This document shows positions 53,619 to 64,000 of a DNA stretch of 64,000 nucleotides, piece by piece. A model generated the notes under the pieces. That model did not search any database, was not told where the DNA came from, and was given only the letters and a program-made list of their open reading frames with translations. The stretch's first letter is position 1. Every line of letters starts with the position of its first letter. Position numbers and translations under genes: made by a program. Source of the DNA: Rhizomys pruinosus (lineage: Eukaryota; Chordata; Mammalia; Rodentia; Spalacidae); NCBI GenBank assembly GCA_009823505.1, contig VZQC01003035.1, forward strand, positions 2,764,687 to 2,828,686, read 5' to 3'.

Positions 53619-53967
53619 TGATGAACTGGGTATATCAGAGGGATCACAAACATTGTACTTTGTACTGACCAGTGTCACTATTGTGTCCCTGTGGGAAAAT
53701 GGCAAGATATGATGGGCGAGAGGGCAAACCCTGCATATCCAGATGTTTGCAAACACTGGTTTCCTTGGTTTTGTGCGGAGTGAGCCTCCAGAATGCTGGA
53801 AGCAGCAAAGCAACATCCTGCTCAGTCCACTCTTTCAAGACAAGTGAGGTATTTCAGGTTGCCACTGGGCTGTAGTTGCTTGGAACCAGGAATCTGAGTT
53901 CTTTTTGAACTGATGTCAATAAGGTGAGGTCACTTCCTGAGGTCATGTGACCCTATCCTCTTCCTCA
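53619..53967 (+). repeat. Non-satellite spacer, copy 10 (full length)
   Basis: A 349-bp spacer. The minus-strand frame 53644-53838 (MKEWTEQDVALLLPAFW) and the plus-strand frame 53672-53875 (ending FQVATGL) are both intact, with several amino-acid changes relative to other copies. The tail has a TGATGTCAATAAGGTGAGG change. Confidence 0.9.
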
Positions 53968-55627
53968 CTGAGAAAACTGGGACTGAGAAAGTCAAAATGT
54001 TTGAGACAACGGGGACTGACACAGTGGATATTTCTGAGAAAACCGGGACTGAGATTTTGGACATGTCTGAGACAAGAGGGAATGAGACAGTGGACATGTC
54101 TGATACAACTGCGACTAAGAGCCTGTTCATGTCTGAGACAACGGGGACTGAGACAGGCTACAGGTCTGAAAAAACACGGTTGAGAAAGTAGATATATGTG
54201 AAACAATAGGGACTGAGACAGTGGACATATCTGAGACAACGGGGACTGAAACAGTGGACATGTCTGACACAACACGTATATCTGAAACAACAGGAACGGA
54301 GACCATGGACATGTCTGAATCAACAGGGACTGAGACAGTGGACATGTATGAAACAACAGGGAGTGAGACATTGCACATGTCTGAGACAACAGGGTTCGAC
54401 ACAGAGGACATGTTTGAGACAACAGAGACTGAGAAGTTGGACACGTCTGCCTCAACACAGTTTGATACAGTGGACCAATCTGAGACATTTCTTCACCAGT
54501 GGAAAGTCCTGTCTGAGGTGACAGGGAAGGAGACAGTGGACACATCTGAAACAACAGGGACTGAGACAGTGGACACATCTGGCACAACCAGGACTGAGAC
54601 AGTGGAAATATCTGAGACAACAGGCACTGAGACAGTGGACACATCTGAGACAACCAGGACTGAGACATTGGACATATTTGAGATAACAGGGACTGTGACA
54701 GTGGACATTTCTGAGACACCTGCAACTTAGAGCATGTTCATGTCTGATACAACAGGGACTGAGACAGGCGACATTTCTGAAACAACAGGGAGTGATACAG
54801 TAGATATATCTGAAACAACAGGGACTGAGACTGTGGACATATATTAGACAACAGGGACTGAGACAGTGAACATGTCTGAAACAACAGGCACTGATACATT
54901 GGCCATGTCTGAGAGCACAGGGACAGAGACAGTGGACATGTCTGAGACAAAACACATATCTGAGAAAACAGGGTCTGAGACCATCGACATCTCTGAGACC
55001 ACAGGGACTGAGAAAGTGGACATGGGTGAAACAAATGTGACTGAGACATTGGTCATGTCTGAGACAACAGGGACTGAGACAGTGGACACGTCAGAGACAA
55101 CAGAGACTGAGACCGTGGTCATGTGTAAAACAACAGGGAAAGAAACAGTGGACATGTCTGAGAAAAAGGGACTGAGATAGTGGACTCTTCTGAGTCAAAA
55201 GGGTTCGAGACAGTGGACCTCTCTGAGAAAATAGTGACTGTGACAGTTGACATATCTTTGCCAGTGGACAAGTCCTGTCTGTGATGACAGCTACTGTGAC
55301 AGTGGACACATCTGAGACAACAGGGACTGAGAGAGTTCACCTGTCTGAGACAACAGGGACTGACTCAGTGGATATGTATGAAACAAATGGGACTTAGATA
55401 GTGGACACGTCTGAGACAACAGGAACTGAGACAGTGGACATGTCTGATACAACTGTGACTAAGAGCGTTTTCATGTCTGAGACAACGCATACTGAGACAG
55501 GGGACATATCTGAGACAAAAGGGACTGAGACAGTGGAAAAATCTGAGACAACAGAGACTGAGACATTGGTCATGTATGATACAACTGCGACTAAGAGCAT
55601 GTTCATGTCTGAAACATTGGGGAATGA

Positions 55628-55643
55628 GACAGGCGACATTTCT
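55628..55643 (+). repeat. Target-site duplication, left copy
   Basis: GACAGGCGACATTTCT, identical to 55903-55918. It is a normal part of the satellite variant that reads GAGACAGGCGACATTTCTG. Confidence 0.93.
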
Positions 55644-55902
55644 TTTTTTTTTTTTTTTAATTTTTTTTTTATTATTTATTTCTGTAATGTGTATGAATGT
55701 ACTGTCTGCATGCAAGTGTGTGCACCCGTGTCGTGCAGTGCCGCGGAGGTCAGAAGAGGGTGTCGGATTCCCCTGGAACTGGAGTTCTCCTGGAATTGGA
55801 GTTTCAGACGGTTCTCAGCCGCCATGTGGGTGCTGGGGATCGAACCCGGGTCCTCTGCAAGAGCGTCAGTGCTCTTAACCGTTAGGCCATCTCTCCAGCC
55901 CC
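55644..55902 (-). mobile_element. B3-type SINE (B2 superfamily)
   Basis: On the minus strand the element starts GGGGCTGGAGAGATGGCC, contains a tRNA-like B box GGGTTCGATCC (55837-55847), then CCCAGCACCCACATGGCGGC, and ends in an A-rich tail (T-rich at 55644-55680 on the plus strand). The long body with ATCCGACACCCTCTTCTGACC distinguishes B3 from the shorter B2 types. The pol III A box region (GGCCTAACGGTTAAGAGC) is nearly consensus. A perfect 16-bp target-site duplication flanks it, so this is a typical L1-mediated insertion. A small internal duplication (CTCCAATTCCAGG, then CTCCAGTTCCAGG) is present. Confidence 0.92.
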
Positions 55903-55918
55903 GACAGGCGACATTTCT
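55903..55918 (+). repeat. Target-site duplication, right copy
   Basis: GACAGGCGACATTTCT, identical to the left copy. Removing one copy and the SINE restores an uninterrupted satellite unit. Confidence 0.93.
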
Positions 55919-58900
55919 GAAACAAGAGGAACTGAAACAGTATATATCAGAAGCAACAGGGACTGAGACTGTGGACTTGTCTGATACAATAGCAACTGAG
56001 ACAGTGGACACGTCTGAGACAACAGGGACTGATACAGTTTACATGTCTGACACAACACACATATCTGAGTCAACAGGGTCTGAGACCATGGACATGTCTG
56101 AGACAACAGGGAATGAGACAGTGGATATGTGTGAAAGTACAGGGACTGAGTCAGTGGTCATGTCTGAGACAACAGGGAATGAGACAGTGCACAAGTCTGA
56201 GACAACAGGGTTAGACACAGAGGACATGTCTGCGACAACAGAGACTGAGAATTTGGGCACGTCTCAGTCAACACGGTTCAATACAGTGCACCAGTCTGAG
56301 ACAATAGAGACTGAGACAGTTGACATGTTTCGCCAGTGGATAAGTCCTGTCTGAGATGACAGGGAATTTAGAAAGTGGACGCATCTGAGACAAGAGGTAC
56401 AGAGACTTTGGACACATCTGTGACAACCAGGACTGAGACAGTAGACATATCTGAGACAAGAGGGACTGCGACAGTCGACATGTCTGATACACCTGTGACT
56501 AAGAGCATGTTCATGTCTGAGACAACAAGGACTGAGACAGTGAGACAGCCGACATTTCGGAAATAACAGGGAAAGAGACAGTAGATAAATCTTAAACAAC
56601 AGGGACTGAGACTGTGGACATGTTAGACAACAGGGACTGAGACAGTGGACATGTCTGAGACAACACAAATATCTGAGAAAACAGGGTCTGAAACCATCGA
56701 CATATCCGCGGCAACAGTGGACATGTGTAAAACAACAGCAAATGAGACAGTGGACACATCTGAGACAAAAGGAACTGAGACACAGGACATGTCTGAGACA
56801 ACAGGGACTGACACAGGGGATATGTCTGAAACAACAGGGACTGAGATATTGGACAAGTCTGAGACAACAGGGACTGAGATATTGGACATGTCTGATACAA
56901 CTGCAACTAAGATCTTGTTCATGAATGAGACAATGGGGACTGAGACAGGCTACATGCCTGAAACAACAGGGACTGAGACAGTACATATATATGAAACAAC
57001 AGAGAATGAGGCCTTGGACATATCTGAGACAACAGGGCATAAAATATTGGACCTGTCTGAGACTGCAGGGACTCAGACAATAGACATATCTGAGACAACC
57101 GGGACTGAGACTTTGGACATGTATGAGAGAACAGGGATTGAGACAGTGGACATGTCTGAGACAAGAGGCACTGAGACATTGGACATGAGAGATACAACAG
57201 GGAATGAGACAATGGACATGTCTGAGACAACAGAGACTGAGACAGAGGACTCATCTGTGTCAACAGGGTTCGAGACAGTGGACCTGTCTGAGAAAATAGC
57301 GTCTGAGTCAGTTGACATGTCTTTGCCAGTGTATAAGTCTTATCTGTGATGACAGCAATTGAGACAGTGGACACATCTGAGTCAACAGGGACTGAGACAG
57401 TGGAAACATCTGAGACATTGGACATATCTGAGTCAACAGGGACTGAGACAGTGGACACATCTAAGGCAACAGGGACAGAGAGCGTGCACATGTCTGAAAC
57501 AACAGAGACTTACACAGTGGATATTTCTGAAACAACAGGTACTGAGACAGAGGACAAGTCTGAGGCAACAGGGAGTGAGAGAGTGGACATGTCTGATACA
57601 ATTGCGACTAAGAGCATGTACATGTCTGAGACAAATTGGACTGAGAGGAGACATAACTGAGAAACAGGAACTGAGACAGGGGACACATCTGAGACAACCA
57701 GGAATGAGACAGTGGACATATGTGAGACAACAGGGACTGAGACAGTGGACATGTTTGAGACAACAGAGACTGACACAGTGGATATGTCTGAAACAACCAG
57801 ATCTGAGACTTTGGACATGTCTTAGACAACAGGGACTGAGACAGTGGACATGTCTGATACAAATGCAAATAAGAGTGTGTTGAGGTCGGAGACAACGGGG
57901 AGTGATACAAGTTACATGTCTGAAACAACAGGAACTGAGAAAGTATGTATGTCAGAAACAACAGGGACTGAGACCTTGAACATGTGTGAGACAACAGGGA
58001 ATCAGACATTGGAACTGTCTGAAACTGCAGAGACTCAGACACTGGACATATCTGAGACAACTGGGACTGAGACTTTGGACATGTCTGAGAGAACAGGGAC
58101 TGAGACAGTGGACATGTTTGAGACAACAGGGACTGACACAGTGGACTCATCTGAGTCAACAGGGTTCAAGACGGTAGATGTGTCTTAGACAATAGAGACT
58201 GAGACAGATGACATGTCTTCGCCAGTGGACAAGTCCGGTCTGTGATGAAAGTGACTGAGACAGTGGACACATCTTAGACAACAGGGACTGAGACAATGGA
58301 AACATCTGAGACAACAAAGACTGAGAGAGTGCACATGTCTGTGACAACAGGTACTGACACAGTGGAAATGTCTGAAACAACAGGGACTGAGACAGTGGAC
58401 ATTCTGAGACAACAGGGACTGAGACAGTGGATATGTCTGATACGACTGCGAATAAGAGCGTGTTCATGTCTGAGACAACTGGGACTGAGACAGTGCACAT
58501 ATCTGAGACAACAGGGACTGAGACATTGGAAATGTCTGAGACAACAGGGTCTGACACAGTGGATATGTCTGAAACAACAGGGACTGAGACAGTGGACAAA
58601 TCTGAGGCAACAGGGACTGAGATATTGGACATGTCAGATACATCTGCGAATAAGAGCGTGTTCATGTCTGAGACAACAGGGACGGAGACAGGTGACATAT
58701 CTGAGACAACAGGGACTGAGACATTGAACTTGTATGAGAAAACAGGGACTGACACAGTGGATATGTCTGAAACGACCGGGACTGACACAGTGGACAAGTC
58801 TGAGACAACAGGGACTGAGACAGTGTACAGGTATGATACAAGTGCGAATAAGAGCGTGTTCATGTCTCAGACTACGGGGACTGAGACAGCCGACATTTCT

Positions 58901-60186
58901 GAAACAACAGGGATTGAGACAGCAGATATATCAGAAACAACAGGGACTGAGACTGTGGACATGTCTTAGACAACAGGGACTGAGACAGTGGACAAATATG
59001 AGACAACAAGGACTGAGACATTGGACATATCTGAGACACCACACATATCTGAGAAAACAGGGCCTGAATCCATCGAAATGCCTGAGACAACAGGGAATGA
59101 GACAGTGGACATTTGTGAAACAACTGCAAATGAGACATTGGTCATGTCTGAGACAACAGGGTTCTGGATAGTGGACCTGTCTGAGACAATGGAGACTGAG
59201 ATAGTTGACATGTCTTCGTGAGTGGACAAGTCATATATGAGATGACAGTGACAGAGGCAGTGTACACATCTGAGAAAAGAGGGACTGAGACAGTGAACAC
59301 ATCTGAGACAATCAGGACTGAGTCTGTGGACATATCTGAGACAACAGGGATTGAGACAGTGGACATGTCTAAGACAACAGGGACTGACACACTGGATATG
59401 TCTGAGACAACCAGAACTGAGACTTTGGACATATATCTGAGACAACAGGGATTTAGACAGAGGACATGTCTGATACAACTGCAAGTAAGAGTGTGTTCAG
59501 GTCTGAGACAACAGGGACTGAGACAGTAGATATATGAAACAACAGGGACTACGCCAGTGGACATGTCTGTGACAACAGGGATGAGACAGTGGACATGTTT
59601 GAGACAACAGGGACTGAGACACTGGACATAACTTAAAAAAACTGGGACTGAGACAGTGGACATGTCTGAGACATCACACATATCTGTGACAACAGGGTCT
59701 GAGACCATGGACATATCCGGGACAACAGGGACTGAGACAGTGGACATGTGTGAAACAACTGGAATTGAGACAGTGGTCATGTCTGAGACACCAACGAGTG
59801 AGACTGTTTACATGTAGGAGAAAACAGGGACTGAGACATTGGACATGTCTGAGACAACTGGGATTGAGACAGTGGACATGTGCGAAACAACTGGGACTGA
59901 AACAGTGGTCATGTCTGAGTCATCAGGGACTGAGAGAGTGGACATGTCTGAGATAACACACATATCTGAGACAGCAGTGTCTGAGACCTTGGACCTGTCT
60001 GAGACAACTGAGTCTGAGACAGTAGACATGTGCCAAACAACTGGGACTGAGACAGTGTTCATGTCTGAGACAACAGGGACTGAAACAGTGGACACATCTG
60101 AGATAACTGGTTTAGAGAAAGTAGACATGTCTGAGACAAAAGAGACAGACAGTTGACATGTATGATACAGTGGACATGTTGACTTT

Positions 60187-60209
60187 CACACACACACACA
60201 CACACACAC
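60187..60209 (+). repeat. CA microsatellite of spacer copy 11 (shortest)
   Basis: About 23 bp of pure CA following the lead-in ATGTTGACTTTCACA. Confidence 0.9.
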
Positions 60210-60558
60210 TGATGCTCTGGGTATGTCATGTTGATCACAAACATTCTACATTGTACCAACCAGTGTCACTTGTGTGTCCCTGTGGGAAAATGGCCAGATA
60301 TGATGGGCTAGAGGGCACACCCTGCGTCTCCAGATGTTTCCAAACACTGGATTCCTGGGTCTTCTGGGGACTGAGCCTCCAGAAGGATGGAAGCAGCGAA
60401 GCAACATCCTGCTCAGTCCAGTCTTTCAAGACAAGTGAGGTGTTTCAGGTTGCCACAGGCCTGTAGTTGCTGGTAACCAGGATTCTGAGTTATATTTGGA
60501 CAGATGTCATAAAGATGAGGTCATTTCCTGGGGTCCTGTCACCCTGACCTCTTCCTCA
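60210..60558 (+). repeat. Non-satellite spacer, copy 11 (full length)
   Basis: A 349-bp spacer. The minus-strand frame 60235-60429 (MKDWTEQDVASLLPSFW) is intact over 64 codons, and the plus-strand frame runs in from 60158 and ends FQVATGL at 60466. It shares the AGAAGGATGGAAGCAGC subtype with copy 12 (AGAAGGATGGATGCAGC). Confidence 0.9.
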
Positions 60559-61936
60559 CTGAGACAACAGGAACTGAGAAAGTGGATAGGTCTGAGAAAA
60601 CAGGGATTGACACAGTGGATATGTGTGAAACAACAGTTACTGAGACAGTGTTTATGTCTGAGACAACATGGATTGAGACAGTGAACATGTCTTAGACAAC
60701 AGGACTGAGACAGTGGAAATTTCCGAGACAATAGGGACTGATACAGTGGACATGTCTTAGACAACAGGGACTGAGACAGTGGAAATGTCTGATACAACAG
60801 GGCCTGATAGAGTGGACATGTCTGAGACAACAAGGAGTGAGACAGTGGACATGTTTGAGACAACACAGATATCTGAGAAAGCAGGGTGTGAGTCAATTGA
60901 CATATCTGAGACAACAGAGACCGAGACAGTGGATCTGTGTGAATCAACTTCGACTGAGACAGTTGTCATGTCTGAGACAACAGGGAATGAGACAGTGGAC
61001 ATGTCGGACACAACAGGCGTAGAGATAGTGGACATGTCTGAGACAACAGGGACTAACACAGTGGATATGCCTGAAACAAGAGGGACTGAGACAGTTGACA
61101 AATCTGAGACAACAAGGACTGAGACAGTGGATATGTCTGAAACAAGAGGTATTGAGATAGTGGACAAGTCTGTGACACCAGGGACTGTGATAGTGGACAT
61201 GTCTGATACAACTGCGAATAAATTCGTGTTCATGTCTGAGACAACTGGGACTGAGACTGGTGACATTTCTGAAACAACAGGGACTGAGAGAGTTGATATA
61301 TCAGAAACAACATGGAAAGAGACTGTGGACATGTCTGAGACAACAGGGACTCAGTCATTGTACATGTCCTATAACAATGCGACTAAGAGTGTTTTCAGGT
61401 CTGAGACAACGGTGATTGAGACAGGCTACATGTCTGAAACAACAGGGACTGAAACAGTAGATATATATCAAACAACAGGGACTCAACTGTGGACATGTCT
61501 GTGGCAACAGGTACTGAGACAGTGGACATGTCTGAGACAACAGGGACTGAGAAAGTGGACATATCTGAAACAACAGAGACTGAGATAGTGGACATGTCTC
61601 AGACAACACACATATCTGTGACAAAAGGGACTGAGACCATGGACATGTGTGAGACAACAGGGACTGAGACAGTGGAAATGTGTGAAACAACAGGGATTGG
61701 GACAGTGGTCATGTCTGAGACAACAACGAATGAGACAGTGGACACGTCAGTGACAATAGTGACTGAGACAGTGGACGTGTCTGAGACAACAGTGACTGAG
61801 ACAGTGGACATGTCTGAAATAACAGGGACTGAGACTGTGGACACGTCTGAGACAACAGGTTTCGAGACAGTAGACATGGCTGAGACAACAGAGACAGACA
61901 GTTGACATGTCTGAGAAAGTGGACATGTTGACTTTC
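60559..61936 (+). repeat. 33-bp satellite array, segment 13
   Basis: 1.38 kb between two full spacers, the same size class as segments 2 and 4, and likewise without an anchor element. It ends in a TTTCGAGACAGTAGACATGG unit and the lead-in ACATGTTGACTTTCTC. Confidence 0.94.
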
Positions 61937-61984
61937 TCACAAAAACATACACACAAACACACACATACACACACACACAGACAC
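61937..61984 (+). repeat. CA microsatellite of spacer copy 12
   Basis: CA tract with AAAAACATACACACAAAC and CAGACAC interruptions before the spacer. Confidence 0.92.
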
Positions 61985-62271
61985 TGATGAGCTGGGTATA
62001 TCAGGGTGATCACAAGCATTCTACTTTGTACTGATCAGTGTCTCTTTTGTGTCCCCTTGGGAAAATGGCCAGAAATGATGGGCTAGATGGCACACCCTGC
62101 GTCTCCTGATGGTTCAAAACACTGGATTCCTGGGTCTTCTGGGGACTGAGCCTCCAGAAGGATGGATGCAGCAAAGCAAAATCCTGGTCAGTCAAGTCTT
62201 TCAAGACAAGTGAGGTGTTTCAGATTGCCACTGGCCTGTAGTTGCTGGTAACCAGGATTCTGAGTTCTTTT
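61985..62271 (+). repeat. Non-satellite spacer, copy 12, left part
   Basis: Normal spacer from TGATGAGCTGGGTATATC to the TGAGTTCTTTT position, where an insertion splits it. The minus-strand frame 62010-62204 (MKDLTDQDFALLHPSFW) is intact. The plus-strand frame seen in sister copies is interrupted. Confidence 0.9.
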
Positions 62272-62637
62272 TTTTATCACTAAAATTTATTTTATATTGA
62301 GATATTTATATTCACAAAATCTTTCAACATGTATAATTCAGTTGTTTTTTTTTATTTTTTAAGGGATTCTACAATACAATGACACAGTTGTTTGCAGATA
62401 GCATTGATGTCACTCATTATGTCATACAATCAGGTAATTGGTGCATTTTGCAAGTATCTATGTCCAAATTTTGAACAACCCAAGGTTCCCATAGACCAGT
62501 TGGAGAAGCTTGTATGCACAGACACGTTGATCAATCAGGAGTCCAGACTATATTTCTGTAGTCTCATGATTCACCCCTATCTCTCCACAGCCCTTACAAT
62601 CTACCACGCCTCCTCTTCCGCAGTTTGTTCCCTGGGC
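62272..62637 (-). mobile_element. Retrocopy-like insertion of unknown source
   Basis: 366 bp of sequence unrelated to the repeats, inserted in spacer copy 12 and flanked by TGAGTTCTTTT (62261-62271) and TGAATTCTTTT (62638-62648), an 11-bp target-site duplication with one mismatch. Read on the minus strand it ends in a short A tract, with AATAAA (TTTATT at 62286-62291) about 14 bp before it, as expected for a reverse-transcribed polyadenylated RNA. A second A-rich stretch (about 62344-62360) is internal. The 82-codon plus-strand frame at 62392-62640 is antisense to the inferred transcript and is not supported. The parent may be an mRNA 3' end; a truncated LINE is the alternative. Confidence 0.7.
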
Positions 62638-62710
62638 TGAATTCTTTTGAGACTGATGTCATAAAGGGGAGAACACTTCCTGGGGTCCTGTGACCCTATC
62701 CTCTTCGTCA
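62638..62710 (+). repeat. Non-satellite spacer, copy 12, right part
   Basis: The spacer continues after the insertion with the duplicated TGAATTCTTTT, then GACTGATGTCATAAAGG and the CTCTTCGTCA boundary. Confidence 0.88.
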
Positions 62711-64000
62711 CTGAGACAACTGGGACTGAGAGAGTGGACATGTCTGAGACAACATGGATGGACATAGTGTATATGTCTGAGACAACCAGTACTGAGATGT
62801 TGGACATGTCTGAGTCAAGAGGCCATGAGCCAGTGGACATGTATAATACAACTGCGACTAAGAGCATGTTCATGTCTGAGACAATAGGGATTGAGACAGG
62901 CTACAGGTCTGAAACAACAGGGATTGAGACAGTAGATATATCTGAAACAACAGGGACTGAGATAGTGGACATGTCTGCGACAACAGGGATTGACAGAGAG
63001 GACATGTCTGAAATAACATGGACTAAGACATTGGACATGTCTGACACAACACACATATCTGAGGCAACAGGGTCTGAGACCATGGATATGTCTGAGACAA
63101 CAGGGACTGAGACAGTGGAAATGTGTGAAACAACAGGGACAGACTTTGGACATGTCTGAGACAACAGGGCATGAGACAGTTCACAATTCTGAGACAACAG
63201 GGTTAGACACAGAGGACACATCTGAGACAACAGAGACTGAGAAGGCGGACCCGTCTGAGTCAACACGTTTCCATGCAGTGGACCAGTCTGAGACAATAGA
63301 GAATAAGGCAGTTGACATGTCTTCACCAGTGGACTAGTTCTGTCTGAAATGACAGGGAATGAGACAGTGGACACATATGATACAAGAGGGAATGGGACTT
63401 TGGACACAACTAAGACAACCAGGACTGAGACATTAGACATATCTGAGACAACATGGACTGCAACAGTGGACATGTCTGAGACTCCTGCGACTAAGACCTT
63501 GTTCCTGTCTGAGAAAACGTGGACTGAGACAGGCTACATGTCTGAAACAACAGGGACTGGGACATTAGATATATCTGAAACAACAGGGACTGAGACTGTG
63601 GACATATCTTAGACAACAGGGACAAGGACAGTGGACATGTCTGAGACAACAGGGACTGAGATAGTGGACATGTCTGAGACAATGCACATATCTGAGAAAA
63701 CAGGGTCTGAGACCATCGACATATCTGAGACCACAAGGACTGAGACAGTGGACAGTATATCTATCTGAAACAACTGCGACTGAGACAGTGGTCATGTCTG
63801 AGACGACAGGGACTGACATAGTGGACACGTCGGAGACAACAGGTACTGAGACAGTGTACATATCTGAGACAAAAGAGAACGAGACAGTTGACCTGTCTGA
63901 TACAACTGCAACTAAGAGCGTGTTCATGTCTGAGACAATGGGGACTGAGACAGTGCACATATCTGTGAAAACAGGGACAGAGACAGTTGACATGTCTGAG
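62711..64000 (+). repeat. 33-bp satellite array, segment 14 (cut by window end)
   Basis: Satellite with the usual variants: a GACTAAGAGCATGTTCATG unit near 62856, a GGCTACAGGTCTGAAACAAC unit near 62909, one anchor at 63320-63352, and an ACATATCTGAGAAAACAGGG unit near 63685. It continues past the window edge. Confidence 0.94.

Larger units (their letters stand above)
53968..60186 (+). repeat. 33-bp satellite array, segment 12
   Basis: 6.2 kb of satellite interrupted only by the SINE at 55644-55902. Anchor elements lie at 54490-54521, 55256-55287, 56328-56359, 57320-57351, 58217-58249 and 59213-59245. With the SINE removed the spacing is about 766, 797, 992, 897 and 996 bp, the most regular higher-order spacing in the window. 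Confidence 0.95.

Noticed and set aside
55837..55847. tRNA gene suggested by the B-box-like GGGTTCGATCC
   Set aside because: It is the internal pol III promoter of the tRNA-derived SINE; the rest of the element does not fold as a complete tRNA.
62392..62640. 82-codon plus-strand frame (MQIALMSLIMSYN) as a possible gene
   Set aside because: The insertion features (A tail, AATAAA, target-site duplication) place the source transcript on the other strand, and I recognise no domain.
1..64000. Assignment to a named rodent satellite family from memory
   Set aside because: I could not confirm the consensus of any library entry without a search. Comparing the 15-bp and 18-bp halves with rodent repeat libraries would settle it.

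Overview
This window is non-coding repetitive DNA from a rodent genome. The clearest taxonomic mark is a B3-type (B2 superfamily) SINE at 55644-55902 with a perfect 16-bp target-site duplication; B2/B3 SINEs are specific to murid and cricetid rodents. I found no gene with an exon structure, no RNA gene and no bacterial or phage feature. I cannot fix the species or chromosome from sequence alone.

Almost the whole window is one head-to-tail satellite, always in the same orientation, built on a 33-bp unit. The unit consists of a 15-bp half (CTGAGACAACAGGGA) and an 18-bp half (CTGAGACAGTGGACATGT), both starting CTGAGACA. Thirty-three bp is 11 codons, and five of the six frames of the consensus lack a stop (plus strand VDMSETTGTET and RQQGLRQWTCL; minus strand STVSVPVVSDM, SQSLLSQTCPL and CLSPCCLRHVH). 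This explains the hundreds of overlapping open frames on both strands, and I do not call any of them genes. Diverged units recur in a fixed order, giving a higher-order repeat of about 0.65-1.3 kb marked by an anchor element (TTCGCCAGTGGACAAGTCC and its variants).

The satellite is interrupted by 12 copies of a composite spacer: a conserved lead-in (GGACATGTTGACTTTCTC), a CA microsatellite, then a roughly 350-bp non-satellite segment starting TGATGAACTGGGTATATCA. Two copies share the same truncation (34422 and 36391). One CA tract has lost its spacer (15714). One copy survives only as a tail after an N (26196). One copy (61985-62710) carries a 366-bp retrocopy-like insertion.

Two stretches look like assembly problems. 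At 19728-25758 the 33-bp pattern is broken by many single-base indels, and parts look like an error-filled copy of clean sequence at 26211-27300; it ends in an unrelated purine-rich block (25759-26194) and an N at 26195. A smaller patch lies at 51426-51778, inside a 1071-bp duplication.

The most interesting biological signal is that each consensus unit contains GGACATGTCT, a perfect match to the p53-family half-site RRRCWWGYYY, so the satellite is a large phased array of half-sites. At 36599-36623 two perfect half-sites lie 5 bp apart, which is a complete consensus p53 response element. Binding is inference; the motif match is seen directly.
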